From Shinisaurus crocodilurus (Eukaryota; Chordata; Lepidosauria; Squamata; Shinisauridae): a DNA stretch of 64,000 nucleotides. This document shows, in pieces, positions 31,583 to 42,801 of the stretch; the stretch's first letter is position 1, and each line of letters starts with the position of its first letter. The stretch lies in assembly GCA_021292165.1 (NCBI GenBank), contig CM037881.1:5434935-5498934 (forward strand), read 5' to 3'. Made by a program: the position numbers and the translations under genes. The notes under the pieces are model-generated. The model made no database searches and was not told the origin of the DNA. It worked only from the letters and a program-made list of their open reading frames with translations.

Positions 31583-31677
31583 CAGTGTTTCTCAACCTTG
31601 GGTCCCCAGATGTTTTTGGCCTACAACTCCCAGCATGCCCCAGCCAGCATCTGGGGACCCAAGGTTGAGAAACACTG
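31583..31677. mobile_element. Palindromic hAT MITE, 95 bp, exact TSD
   Basis: Most of the right arm is deleted. Ends CAGTGTTTCTCAACC...GGTTGAGAAACACTG. CATTAATG at 31575-31582 and 31678-31685. Confidence 0.95.
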
Positions 31678-31906
31678 CATTAATGCAACACGACCTATTC
31701 ATTTTTTAAACTTGTGGTTATATTTGAATGGTGGTCAGGGAAATTGACAAATGTTGGTCAGGGAAAGTCAGGGAAATGAAAAATTTTAGTGGCAACCCTG
31801 TTTTAGCTGGGTCCTCGGGCAGCGAGGCGGACCTGCAGCCTCGCTCTGCAGAAGGCAGCAGTCATATGCTCCCTATCACGCCTCTTCCTCTAAATTAGAA
31901 CGGATA

Positions 31907-32163
31907 CAGTAATACCTTGGATTGCAAGTAACTTGGTTTGAGAGTGTTTTGCAAGACAAGCAAATTTTTAAATACCGTATTTATTTATTTATTTATTTTA
32001 CTTGATATACAAGCGACGTCTTGCAATACAAGTACTGTAGTACGGCTTAAATTAAAATCTCTGTACAATTTTTTTGGGGGGGGATTTCATTTTGATATAA
32101 GCGTGTTTTGGATTACAAGCACGTTTCCGGAACGAATTATGCTCTCAATCCAAGGCATGACTG
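31907..32163. mobile_element. Tigger/pogo-like DNA transposon MITE, second copy
   Basis: CAGTAATACCTTGGATTGCA ... CAATCCAAGGCATGACTG with TA at both flanks (31905-31906, 32164-32165). Same family as 17905-18186, carrying an extra TTTA run. Confidence 0.85.
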
Positions 32164-32796
32164 TACAATCTTTAAAAGAGTGCTGCAGATGCTTTGTCTC
32201 TGAATTGGTCCACTTTACACAATTGAAGTGAGAATGGGTCACATTTATTGACAGAAATGCTCACTTGACCTCAAACTGAGGGTGTTGGGAGGTTGTTGCT
32301 GACCTTTCCATGTCTGCACCTGGAGTACAGTAGTGAGTGCAGATGGTAGGCCTCCAAGATGAAAGTTTTCAACGTACTAAGCCATGCTAAGGAACCAGGG
32401 GAGTCTGTCCTTTACCTTCAGTGCAATGAGCAATTAACAATCCAACAAAGACTGAGCACTTCCGTGCCTTAACAGATTTCAGCAGGAAAGTATTAAGCAC
32501 ATGCTAAACTTTCCCATTTAACTGTGGCCGGATTGTGCCCATAGTTAGAGATTAGATTATCACTAATGCATCAAAATACCTTACAGATCTTATTAGAGCC
32601 TTCTTCAACCTGATGCTCCAGATGTGTTGATTGCACCTCCCACCAAACCCAGCCAGAATGGGGAGCCTTGCAGAGAAGTTCACAAACATTGGCATTCAGA
32701 AACATTTACAAGCCCACTCATGTTTGAATGGCTTGGAAGCGCAAAAAAGAAACCAACTACCTTTCAGGTGCCAAAGATCTCCATGCCTGCTCTTAG

Positions 32797-33367
32797 AATC
32801 ATAGAATCATAGAAAAGTAGAGTTGGAAGGGGCCTACAAGGCCATCGAGTCCAACCCCCTGCTCAATGCAGGAATCTAGGTCAAAGCATCTCTGACAGAT
32901 GTCTGTCCAGCCGCACCTTGAATGCCTCCAGAGTGGGAGAGCCCACAACCTCCCTAGGTAGTTGATTCCATTGTCTTATTGCTCTGACAGTCAGGAAATT
33001 TTTCCTGATGTTTAGGTGGAATCTAGGTTCCTGTAACTTGAGCCCATTATTCCGTGTCCTGCAAACTGGGATGACCGAGAAGAGATCTTTGCCCTCCTCT
33101 GTGTGACATCCCTTCAAATACTGGAAGAGTGCGATCATATCTCCCCTCAGTCTCCTCTTCTGAAGGCTAAACATGCCCAGTTCTTTCAGTCTCTCCTCAT
33201 AGGGCCTTGTTTCCAGTCCCTTTATCATCCTTGTTGCCCTCCCCTGAACCCTCTCCAGTTTGTCTATGTCCTTCTTAAAGTGAGGTGCCCAGAACTGGAC
33301 GCAGTACTCAAGATGAGGCCTAACCAGTGCTGAGTAAAGGGGAATTATCACTTCCCGCGATTTGGAA
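32797..33367 (-). mobile_element. CR1-type LINE, 3' fragment with long open frame
   Basis: The minus-strand frame 32881-33351 is open for 156 residues: [59 protein letters not shown] and so on to [11 protein letters not shown]. Good frame preservation points to a relatively recent insertion. Confidence 0.92.
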
Positions 33368-33441
33368 TAATCTTAAGTGAATAATCACTTTTGAGGTGCT
33401 CCTTTCATGGCTGCCGTTTAAGAAACAACATACAAAATACA

Positions 33442-33612
33442 GGCCTGTGGCTCACGCTGGCTCAGCTTGTCTGAGCGTGGAAAGCTAAGCAGGGTCAAGC
33501 CTGGCTATTACTTGGATGGGAGACCCCTCCTCTAGTTTCCTGCACTGAGCAGGGGGTTGTACTCGATAGCCTTGTAGGCTCCTTCCAACTCTATGATCTA
33601 TGAAATCTATGA
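33442..33612 (+). mobile_element. 5S rRNA-derived SINE with CR1-type tail
   Basis: Plus strand: GGCTCACGCTGGCTCAGCTT, GGAAAGCTAAGCAGGGTCAA, TTACTTGGATGGGAGACCCC, then AGCAGGGGGTTGTACTCGAT and a tail CTATGATCTATGAAATCTATGAA. Confidence 0.92.
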
Positions 33613-34049
33613 AACAGCATCTGATAATGCAAAATGAAAATAGGTGAAGGTTGTTTAAGGAGATGGGAGACTAATGATAGAATGTGACTACTAAAGGAAA
33701 ATTGTGTGGTTAGCCAGTGTTCTCTGAAGAGGAAGAGGCTTCAGAGTGGGATTTTTTGGTGCTGAGCATGGCATTGCACAAGCTGATAAAATAATTACTA
33801 CTTGTGCTTCTGGTCATACATCTCAAGGAGACATAAAGAGGATGTGAAACATCTGTTGGTTAGAGGAATCCTTGATTCAGAGTTCTTTGTGTGTCATTGG
33901 AAAGTCTGTTGCTTGTGCAGTCTATTTTTTTTAAATTTATTTTTTGCTTGTGCAGTCTAACTCCTGCAGCTGTGTTCTGCCTGGGGTGAAGTTGTAGAAC
34001 ACCGAGCTTTTGTCTATTTATGACTTTGCTCTAGATCCCTGCGCTGTGC

Positions 34050-34195
34050 CCTAACAGCCTTCCCCAACCTGGGGCCCTCCAGATGGTTTGGACTGCAATT
34101 CCCAGCATTCCTGACCATTGGCCATGCTGGCTGGAGCTGATGGAAGTTGCAGCCCAAAACATCTGCAGGGCACCAGGTTGGGGAAGGCTGCCCTA
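34050..34195. mobile_element. Older palindromic hAT-type MITE
   Basis: CAGCCTTCCCCAACCTGGGGCCCTCCAGATG ... complementary CATCTGCAGGGCACCAGGTTGGGGAAGGCTG, with CATTCCTGACCATTGGCCATG at the centre. Confidence 0.75.
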
Positions 34196-34550
34196 TAAGA
34201 TTACATCTGTCCTCTGCATGCCTTCTCACAGTTCAAGTTCACCCCCTTCCTTGACCAGAATTGTTGCATTCTGTTGCTGTGCTTTGGTAAGGTAAGAGTC
34301 TGATTCCACCAGTTGAAAGTAGCTCTGGTCAGGAAAGGATCTGCCTACCCTAGGGAAGGGAGCCCAAGGTGAAACAAGTTTATCTTCTCATTCCTACCAC
34401 GGGCTTTTCATCATGTCATACACATCTATGTTTAAACATAGATTCTCTCGACTAGCATTTTATTCAAAGCCCTTTCATCTTTATTTCCCAGTTCATACAA
34501 TAAGGTGATTCATAATTATAATGTGCAACTTCAATGACTTTAATTTTTTT

Positions 34551-34785
34551 ATTATTACATTTATATCCCACCTTTTCCCCCTCTTGTAAGGATCAAAGGC
34601 AGCATGCGTGGTCCTCTTCCTCCTCTCCATTTTATCCTCACAACAACCCTGTGAGGTAGGTTAGGCTGAGAGTCAGTGACTGGCCCAAAGTCACCCAGTG
34701 AGTTTCATGGCTGAGTGGGGACTAGAACCCGGATCTCCCGAGTCCCAATCCAGCACTCTTAACCACTAAGCCATGCTGGCTCTCA
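34551..34785 (-). mobile_element. Sauria-type tRNA SINE
   Basis: Reverse-oriented copy: CCTCACAACAACCCTGTGAGG, TGACTGGCCCAAAGTCACCC and GGACTAGAACCCGGATCTCC, with the TTTATT-rich tail at the left and the head near 34785. Confidence 0.92.
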
Positions 34786-35260
34786 GCCTAAACTAGTAAA
34801 AAGCACTCCTGGCTTCTAGGAGCAGTACCAGGCCACGCTGGCTCTTTTTCAGGTTTTCAGCTACAGAGAACTGCAGGTCCCGAAGAGTGAGGGTTCTTCA
34901 GTTTCTGGGATCTAAGCACTTGAATTGAAACAAACCTGAGTAATCCCTGTTACTTTTTTGTAGGCTCTTTACATAAGGGCTGCAAAAGCAGTTGACAAAG
35001 ATGCTAGTTAGTGAACATGCTGACGGTCTGCTCCTTATAACACAGGTGGACCCTGATTTTTAGAGTGACTGTGTTGGAGACTGGCCCTGGCACACTTCGT
35101 ACAAGTACATTCCTTAAGCAGTGAGTCTCCTTTGTCCCGGTGTCTTACGATTCCAGGTTGTCATTTATATGAGACCAGTGATCTCCCACATTCCCTCAGT
35201 TATCTGTCTTAATTTGGGGCCGTGAGACTATCATCACAGATTGTTTCCAAAGTGTCCACA

Positions 35261-35550
35261 TAGAATCATAGAAAAGTAGCGTTGGAAGGGGCCCACAAGG
35301 CCATCGAGTCCAACCCCCTGCTCAATGCAGGAATCCAGGTCAAAGCATCCCTGACAGATGGCCGTCCAGCCGCACCTTGAATGCCTCCAGAGTGGGAGAG
35401 CCCACCACCTCCCTAGGTATAGGTTCCATTGCTCTGACCATCAGGAAATTTTTCCTGATGTTTAGGTGGAATCTGGGTTCCTGTAATTTGAGCCCATTAT
35501 TCCGTGTCCTGCAAACTGGGATGATCGAGAAGAGATTCTGGCCCTCCTCT
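35261..35550 (-). mobile_element. CR1-type LINE, 3' fragment
   Basis: Minus-strand copy of the CR1-type 3' end, with a small deletion near 35418. It ends about 130 bp upstream of M6PR exon 2. Confidence 0.88.
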
Positions 35551-35681
35551 TGCCTTACAAGCCATAAATGTAAAAGTACATTTTAACTGTCCTTTTGATC
35601 TCTAGAATTCAGATTCCGCACATCAGGCCGAAGTATTAACAGTTTGTCTACACCTGTTCTTTATCCTCCTTTCTCTATAGA

Positions 35682-35839
35682 ATGTTCCCGGCTCACTCTT
35701 GCCTCTATGCCATAGTGCTAGCAGTCATAACCGCTGTGATGGCACGTGAAAAGACGTGTGATCTTATTGGAGATGAAGGCAAGGAGTCCTCCAAAGAATT
35801 AGCACTGCTGAAGAGACTGGCGCCCCTGACCAACCAAAG
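35682..35839 (+). CDS. M6PR: M6PR exon 2: start codon, signal peptide, N-terminus
   Basis: Acceptor TCTCTATAG then A-ATG. After the signal peptide it encodes [20 protein letters not shown] and [11 protein letters not shown]. Donor AAAG|GTACCG. Confidence 0.95.
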
Positions 35840-38800
35840 GTACCGTGCCTATAGCTAATAGACCTGCTCAGAAAATGGGTGATTGTGGTGGGTTTGGTCT
35901 AACCAAGTCGGGCAATTTCTCAAAGGGAATTTTGAGCCGCTGGTGATAAGGGAATATACAACAACCCTAGCTGCTTGTCAGTCCTGCAGCTTTATCTGCT
36001 TGTTAGTACTGGCTAGGATTGATAGTGATTGTCCTAAGATTCATGCTTCCTCATAGTTGCTGCATCAGCGTTGCTATGAGCTCCTTCAGAAATCTTTCAA
36101 CATCTCAGTGGCAAGATTCTGTTTCACATGAAACTTGTAGTCGTCAAGAATTAAGACGTTAATGTCCTTATCCATTTAACACTACCCACTTGTTGTACTC
36201 TCCCATGGTGTAGTAGTTCTAATCCTTTCCCACTCCCCGCTCCCCACAAAAGGAAATAAAAATAAATATTGCGGGAGAGAGATGCAATCTTTCTATTTTG
36301 CATGGTTTAATCTAATCTAGATTTTGGAATGTTTGTTGTTTGATCTAGAACAGTGTCGAGCCATGTGAAAAAGTGAGAGAAAGCCATGCCCAACTTCTGA
36401 TGAATTGGGAATGAACAGAGGATTCTGGCTACTAGTTTCTCCTTTATTTGAGAGGCAAGGACCAGATCAGAGTTCTCAGAAAGGCTCCAAGGAAAAAAAC
36501 ACTGATGCCTTTGCAATTGCTTTATTCTCCCAATATTGGTTTTCTGATTGTTTCCAAGTGTGGAATTCCTAAGGTATTAAATGGCTTCTCCATCTCTGTG
36601 ATGTCTTCCCCTGCAGTTTCGAAACAGAAAGTGGGAGTGAAGGAGAACATTACATTTACAAGTTCGGGGTATGTAAAGAAGTTTACAGCGGTATGTCTGG
36701 CCTGGTGCAGATCAATAAGCAGAAGAACAAGACCACAGTAGTGGGGCGAATCAACGAGACCCACCTTGCCAATGGAAGTAAGACACTTTAATTCCTCAAC
36801 AGACCCTCTTCATTGATCTGCCAATAGCACTCATGCCTCATTTGGATGTCTCTTCTATTTCTATCTTTGTAGAAAAGTGGATTCTGCTGATCTATAAGGG
36901 GGGAGATGCCTATAGTAGCCACTGTGGAACTGAGAACAGAAAAGCCATAGTAATGATCACCTGCAACCGGATGACACTAGCAGTGAGTAGCTACTAAGGA
37001 AAGGGAAAGTAAAAATAAAATCCAGGGCGTATTCTCAGGAGTCAGCCCTCATCACACTACCTCCATTATGAGGTAGAGACTGAAAGAGGAGAAAGAGGCC
37101 CTATGAGGAGAGACTGAAAGAACTGGGCATGTTTAGCCTTCAGAAGAGGAGACTGAGGGGAGATATGATCGCACTCTTCCAGTATTTGAAGGGATGTCAC
37201 ACAGAGGAGGGCAAAGATCTCTTCTCGATCATCCCAGTTTGCAGGACACGGAATAATGGGCTCAAGTTACAGGAACCTAGATTCCACCTAAACATCAGGA
37301 AAAATTTCCTGACGGTCAGAGCAATAAGACAATGGAATCAACTACCTAGGGAGGTCGTGGGCTCTCCCAGTCTGGAGGCATTCAAGGTGCAGCTGGACAG
37401 CCATCTGTCAGGGATGCTTTGACCCAGATTCCTGCATTGAGCAGGGGGTTGGACTCGATGGCCTTGTAGGCCCCTTCCAACTCTACTCTTCTATGATTCT
37501 ACGATTGATTGCACAGAATATAATTTAAGAGCCGAGCTACGTGCTCAGAAAAGGGAAGTGACACAGCCTGGCAGGGATGACATCACATCCGAATGGGGTG
37601 CAGTGGGGAGTCATATTGCATGCTTCAGTGTTCCTCTGCTTAGTAAATAACATATTCATGGAGAAGGCCAGGCCAGAGCCCTTCAGCCTGACCAGTTTTC
37701 CACGAGCAAGGAGTTGTTGACCTAGAGAACCAGTCAAACCTGCAGCCTGCCACCTGCATTCTAAGGTGGTGTACAGTCCAAGAGATCTGCGTGGCTTGCT
37801 GATCTCAATCTTGCTGGCTCACAGGTGGGATACTAACTCTAAATGGGCTGATCTGTGGGTGAAGATACTGAAGAAGGTGGCGGACTGTGGCCAACACAGA
37901 TCTCTGGGAAAGATTGTGGGGGGGACTTTGTTTCTGTATATGTTATAGCGGGAGAGATGTATTTTGCCGGGCGGCCATGAGGCTGTTATCTTCCTCCCCA
38001 ACAGAGTGGTTTCACCATGGTAACAGAAGAGCGGGAGAAGGCGAAAGACTGTTCCTATATCTTTGAGTTGGAGAGCAGCTTGGCCTGCTCCCCGGAGGGA
38101 ACCGCTGGCTCCTCACACCTCAGTGTTGGCTCCATATTGCTCATCACGTAAGTTTGTTTATTTAAACGATTTAATACTCCATCCTTCAGTTAAGCAACTT
38201 CCACGACAGCATACAATGATACACACACACACACACACAGAAATCAAAACACCATTAAAACAGCAAAGCAACTTGGTAGGATAAGACCAATCTAATAAAG
38301 CAATTTAATTACGTCTGGCTTAAATAGAAAGATAAGAGATTTGGCACTAAGTGGGCCTGGTCCATTTGGTTATTTCCAGTTAGAAATTAAGAGCTGTACT
38401 TTGGACTAATGGCAGTTTCAAAGGCAGCGCCATGTACTACAGTAGTCTGATATGGATGTTACCAGTCCATGAATAACCGTGGCCAGGCTATCTCTGTGCA
38501 GGGAAAGTTACAGCTGGTGCACTACCCTCAGTTGATAGAAACCACCGGTGTCACTTCAAGCCACAGATGCTGCTTGGGCCTGCAATACAGGCTGAATCTA
38601 AAAGCACCCCAAGCTGTGGACCTGATTCTTTAACGGCATGGATGCTGCTGTTCCATGTCCCTGCCCTCAGCCATCCCTCCTCACCCCCATGTAGCAATTG
38701 GGCTTTTAAAAAAAGCTCCCATCCCTGTGCATTTTAATCGTGATGAAGATCTCCCCAGCAGTTAAGACTGGGTAAAAAAGCTCCCATTTACTCTTAGAGG

Positions 38801-41800
38801 TGGCTTATTCAGGCCAAATTGCCATGCTGGGGATAGAGTGAGTGTATGTGTGTGAGAGACAGACTGAGTATGCATGTGGCACAGCCTACTTTTTGCTTTT
38901 GACCGGCCTACCCACTGGCATGCAACCCCCGGAAGGCCAGTTATGAGGGCATTCAGCTCAAAGGCTGAAAAAGGCTCCCCACCCATGCGTTGGGGGCGTG
39001 GGGCAGAGTGCAACCCCATCTGGAATGGGTTGAGCACCACCTCCTAGGGCAGACAAATCACTCACTTCTTAAATTAGAGGGGGGGCGGGAATCTTCATTT
39101 ATGAAAGACTGGAAACCTCTGGACTTCTTGTGGGAAGAGGGAAAGTGACTTAATAACTTCGGGTTTTGATTTTTGAATATTAGTAAAGGTGATAGAAATT
39201 CTTTCTGTGAAAATAGAGAAAACTTAGATTGGCTATGGATTGGTAATGTTTGTCAGACAAAGAGGCGGAAGCCAAATATTTGTTTTTGTTTTGGAAAATT
39301 CAATTTAAAAAGTTTTTTTAAAAAAACACAATACCATCATCTTGTCAGGATTGAGCTTCAGTTTAGTGGCCCTCTTCCAGCCTTATTACTAATCTCTGAC
39401 ACCAATTCAACATCTGTCAACTCACGTGAAACTAATGAAAAGTAGATCTGTGTGTCATCAGCATAGTAATGGCATCTTGTTCCAAATCTTCAGATGACCT
39501 CACACAGCAGTTTCATGTAGACATCGAACAGAATGGGAGACAAATTATACACCTAAAAAAAGATCTAGCACAAGTGCCATGCGGCAGAGCAGTGGTCTCC
39601 CAGCACAACCTTAACAAATCTGCCAGAGTAGGAATGAAACTACTGGAGCATATTCTCTCCAATTCCCATTCTAGATACCTGGTTGAGAAGGATACCCTGG
39701 CCTGATACCAAAGGCTGTTAAGAGATCGAGAATTAGAGCAGGTTCTCACTCCCCCGTCTTCCAGGCATCAGGGCAACCAAGCCTGTTTCGTTGCCAAATT
39801 CCAGTCAGAAGCCAGGTTGTAATCTATCCAGACAATCTGTGCCACCCAGGAATGTCTGTAACTGCATGGCAACCACCTGCTCAAGCATCTTGCCTGGAAA
39901 GGAAAGATTTGCAGGCAGCTTCGGGCTCCTGGGGAAGGCTTCTTTAGGACTGGTCTCATGACTGCCTCCTTCAAAGAAGCTGGGACCACCTCTTGCAAGG
40001 AAGCATTGATTACCTGCTGTTCATCCCCTTGCTAGATCAGAGGTGGGGAACCTTTTTTCTGTTGAGGCGGCTGTGGGTAGGGCCATCCCTTCTCTCCCTC
40101 CCTCCCCACCTCTTGCTAGAGGTCTGAACTGATTGCTTGTAGGAGGCTTTTGAAAATGGGTTGAGGATCACATGACATTCGCCTAGAGCCTCAGGCTGCC
40201 CACCTTGTGCCACATGTTATGAGCCAGGAGAAGCGGTGATAGGGCTTGCTCCTCTATGCACCTTGTCTGTGTCCGCAGACCTCAGTAACTGAATCTCACC
40301 CAACAAAATTGACTAGATTGTGCTCTGGACACATTTACCGACCTGCAAAGGTCAAGGTGGCCGTGATTAATTTTATTTTCAAAGTGCATAGTGCACCGGT
40401 CACAGCAAACTGACCTGTGTTCATTATGTCCGTGGGCCAAATTGGAGAAAGCCTCAAACCCCTTTGAAAATCTCCACTAGACACCATTGCATAGACTCAA
40501 TGTTATGGGAAAAGTATTGTTGTTTTACTGTCGTGGCTGCCACAGAGTAGGCTCTAATGAGCTGTCAACTCTGGTCAGCCTCGTTCCAAGTTTTCGGCCA
40601 CTTCTGATCAAGCAGTTGTCCCATCTGTCTAATTGCCCTCAGCTCCCCGCTAAACCAAGGAGCCATACAGATGGAGAGGCCTCTTGAAGCAATCATGTCA
40701 ACTGCCCAAATAATTTCTGTATCTCATGTAGTGATAACTGCAGCGTTAACAGGAACTCCAACCAGAAAATCTGAATCTCTCCATTGCCAGGCACAAACCA
40801 TTATAATTGGTCCACCAACCCTGCAGAGTCTCTGCAAGCCTGAACCTCAGCAGGGGACCCTTTCAGGTATTCCTTCCCCCTCCCTTCAGCCTAGAGCTAA
40901 AATAGGTCTAAACCAGTGTTCTCCAACCTTGGGTCCCCAGATGTTTTTGGCCTACAACTCCCAGCATGCCCCAGCCAGCGTAGCTGGCTGGGGCATGCTG
41001 GGAGTTGTAGGCCAAAAACATCTGGGGACCCAAGGTTGGAGAACACTGGTCTAAACAATGAGAGGCATGTTCATGCCCTCCTGTGTATGTCTCTTGAGTT
41101 GCAAGGCCCAGAGCTTTTATAACAGGCGTTTAAGAAAAGTGATCTATCAAAACACTGGTCTACGATCACAATCCCGCCGCCGCTGCGTTCTCTCACTCTC
41201 ACCTAAATTTTTGGTTGGGTGTAAATTGTACATTGAGGTCCTTCCTCAAAATTAGAATTCGATGTATGTTCTGGGCAGGATTTGACTAGACACTGGGGAA
41301 TGTGGCTGCATAGGGAAGGGTTGGAATTAAAAGTTGTGCAAGGCAGGGCTGGGATCTCCTCAGTTTACTAGCTTCCTGATTAGTTCTTAAGCAGTTTGGC
41401 GTTCTTTTACAATGAGTGTTCTTTTATTTAATTTATTAATCATCCTATAATTGAAGCTCTGCAGGCATGAAGGCTTAACCTTGTTTGTTCTCTTAATGAA
41501 AGCATGTATTCCATTTTTTTTGTAGTACTAGGGACCTTGGCACAGTAATCATGGAGCTGTAGAACCATCTGAACCCCTACAGAGACCAGATTCTTAGAAT
41601 TACATGCCAGTTTCCTTCCTGGTGTATTTGTATTTTGATTCCTCTTCCAGGTTTGCTTCACTGCTTGCAGTGTACATCATTGGGGGATTCCTCTACCAGC
41701 GTCTGGTGGTGGGAGCAAAAGGCATGGAGCAGTTTCCCCATTTTGCTTTCTGGCAAGATCTGGGCAACCTAGTGGCAGTAAGTAGTAAAGCTGACATTCG

Positions 41801-42801
41801 CATTCTGCAGTAGGAAATGGGCGGCCTTTAGCATTTTAAAGGTTTGTGTCAGATCATCTTTCACAGGTTCTTGCAGTACGTGGAAGAGTGCTTTTCAGTG
41901 TCGGGCTATGCCACAGGAAAGGAGTGGCTGTTTGTCATGATGGAAACAAGTCACAGCAAGCCTTGGGTGGTGAAGCTTTTACCTTAAGTAAAAGTTTCTG
42001 AACTGGAGTCCTTGCAACCGTGCCACAGGAGAAGGGAGGTGGCCAAAGGGAGCCTCGACTTTGCTCCCCTCACAATTGCAAGGAGCAGTTGTGTTTCAAA
42101 ATGTTCATTTCACAGGAACGGTGTTTTATTGAAATGTCCTCTGAATCTGAGTTTTCAAAACAATCATACTAAGTTTCTCTTGCTAGTCTACACTGAGGCC
42201 GATTCATAGATTTCATAGATCATAAGAGTTGGATGGAGCCTACAAGGCCATCGAGTCCAACCCCCTGCTCAATGCAGGAAACTAGAGGAGGGGTCTCTCA
42301 TCCTTCCTCTTGATCGTTTTCTATAGGGCAGTCACACTTATTTGGCTGCCCACCGCTTTTATAAGTGCCTTTAGGTCTGAGGTAACTATGTTCACTTTTT
42401 ATAAGAAAACTTACAGTCAGGTCCTCAAATCATTCTAAGACAGTGTCCTCCAAACTTGGGTCCCCAGATGTTTTTGGCCTACAACTCCCAGCATGCCCCA
42501 GCCACGCTACGCTGGCTGAGGCATGCTGGGAGTTGTAGGCCAAAAGCATCTGGGGTCCCAAGGTTGGAGAACACTGTTCTAAGAGGTGAAACTTCCTGTA
42601 TGGATTAGAGGAGGGGGGGGGGCAATACTGCAATCATTGCTTGCGGTCCGCTGTTAGCATATTCACCTTCATTTGCAGGACGGCTGTGATTTTGTGTGCC
42701 GGTCTAAACCACGGAATGTGCCAGCTGCGTATCGTGGTGTTGGCGACGACCAACTTGGGGAGGAGTCTGAAGAACGCGACGACCATTTGCTACCCATGTG
42801 A
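35682..42801 (+). CDS. M6PR: Cation-dependent mannose-6-phosphate receptor, complete CDS (6 coding exons)
   Basis: Type I membrane receptor that binds mannose-6-phosphate on lysosomal enzymes in the trans-Golgi and releases them in endosomes. Coding exons: 35682-35839, 36617-36777, 36873-36982, 38005-38147, 41651-41777, 42679-42801. They join in phase to 273 residues (human 277). The order is signal peptide [21 protein letters not shown]; a luminal domain with six conserved Cys; the sugar-binding residues Gln (GLVQINK), Arg (TCNRMTL), Glu (VTEEREK) and Tyr (CSYIFE); a transmembrane segment ([19 protein letters not shown]); and a cytosolic tail with FWQDLGNL, the acidic cluster GEESEERDD and terminal HLLPM, the dileucine signal for GGA adaptors. 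ATG lies one base into its exon, so transcription starts upstream, most likely in the 29-kb CpG island. Confidence 0.97.
36617..36777 (+). CDS. M6PR: M6PR exon 3
   Basis: Encodes [20 protein letters not shown], then [20 protein letters not shown] and THLANG. The NET glycosylation sequon is kept; the following sequon (NGS in human) reads NGK here. Confidence 0.95.
36873..36982 (+). CDS. M6PR: M6PR exon 4
   Basis: Encodes [18 protein letters not shown] and [18 protein letters not shown]. Only 95 bp of intron precedes it. Donor GCA|GTGAGT. Confidence 0.95.
37099..37503 (+). mobile_element. CR1-type LINE, 3' fragment
   Basis: Plus-strand copy open over 97 residues (37129-37422), from [20 protein letters not shown] to [11 protein letters not shown], then the 3' tail GGACTCGATGGCCTTGTAGG ending ATGATTCTACG. 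Lies in M6PR intron 4. Confidence 0.92.
38005..38147 (+). CDS. M6PR: M6PR exon 5
   Basis: Encodes [20 protein letters not shown], then [12 protein letters not shown] and [12 protein letters not shown]. Four residues longer than human in the [12 protein letters not shown] stretch just before the membrane. Confidence 0.95.
38222..38240. repeat. (AC)n microsatellite
   Basis: About nine CA units in M6PR intron 5. Confidence 0.85.
39085..39335 (+). mobile_element. L1 LINE 3' end
   Basis: Starts GAAAGACTGGAAACCTCTGG as in the L1 at 22735 and continues through GGAAAGTGACTTAATAACTT to GAAAATTCAATTTAAAAAG and an A-rich end. It is the direct-orientation counterpart of the inverted L1 and shows what lies between that element's two halves. 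Confidence 0.75.
39336..40913. other. M6PR intron 5, mainly unrecognised old repeat
   Basis: Low-scoring frames such as [20 protein letters not shown] and the matching minus-strand frame suggest old non-LTR or DNA repeat sequence (39340-40000 resembles LINE flank in texture), but I cannot assign it. No conserved exon is seen. Confidence 0.35.
40914..41048. mobile_element. Palindromic hAT MITE, 135 bp, exact TSD
   Basis: GTCTAAAC at 40906-40913 and 41049-41056. Both arms match over their full length. Confidence 0.96.
41651..41777 (+). CDS. M6PR: M6PR exon 6: transmembrane segment and tail
   Basis: Encodes [20 protein letters not shown] and [20 protein letters not shown], then VA. One residue differs from human in the PHFAFW motif (human PHLAFW). 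Acceptor TTCCAG, donor GCA|GTAAGT. Confidence 0.97.
42195..42302 (-). mobile_element. 5S-SINE, truncated: CR1-type tail plus first bases of 5S head
   Basis: TTCATAGATTTCATAGATCATAAGAG followed by the complement of the GGACTCGATGGCCTTGTAGG block and CTAGAGGAGGGGTCTC. Ends before the 5S A-box-like region. Confidence 0.8.
42441..42576. mobile_element. Palindromic hAT MITE, 136 bp, exact TSD
   Basis: TTCTAAGA at 42433-42440 and 42577-42584. It lies about 100 bp upstream of the last M6PR exon. Confidence 0.95.
42679..42801 (+). CDS. M6PR: M6PR exon 7: cytosolic tail and stop
   Basis: Encodes [20 protein letters not shown], then [20 protein letters not shown] and TGA (42799-42801). Keeps the palmitoylation Cys pair, the acidic CK2-type cluster and the LL signal. 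Confidence 0.97.
   Translation, partial: DGCDFVCRSKPRNVPAAYRGVGDDQLGEESEERDDHLLPM

Larger units (their letters stand above)
30844..31800. mobile_element. Possible non-autonomous hAT-like element
   Basis: The left end CAGAGCTGCCACTTTC and the right end GGCAACCCTG (complement CAGGGTTGCCACTAAA) are similar. GTCAGGGAAATGAAAA sequences occur near both ends (30868, 31767). A nested palindromic MITE sits at 31583-31677. No target-site duplication seen, so the limits are tentative. Confidence 0.4.

Noticed and set aside
32881..33351. 156-residue open frame
   Set aside because: It is the C-terminal remnant of a CR1-type LINE reverse transcriptase ORF, kept under the mobile element entry and not as a host gene.
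33485..33535. Possible 5S rRNA gene
   Set aside because: Only the middle third of 5S is present and it is fused to a CR1-type tail in several copies, so it is a SINE and not an rRNA gene.
2305..34785. Regularly spaced repeats that might suggest a CRISPR array or a bacterial system
   Set aside because: Introns, SINEs and LINEs show vertebrate nuclear DNA. The tandem array at 29.6-30.4 kb has no unique spacers of constant length.
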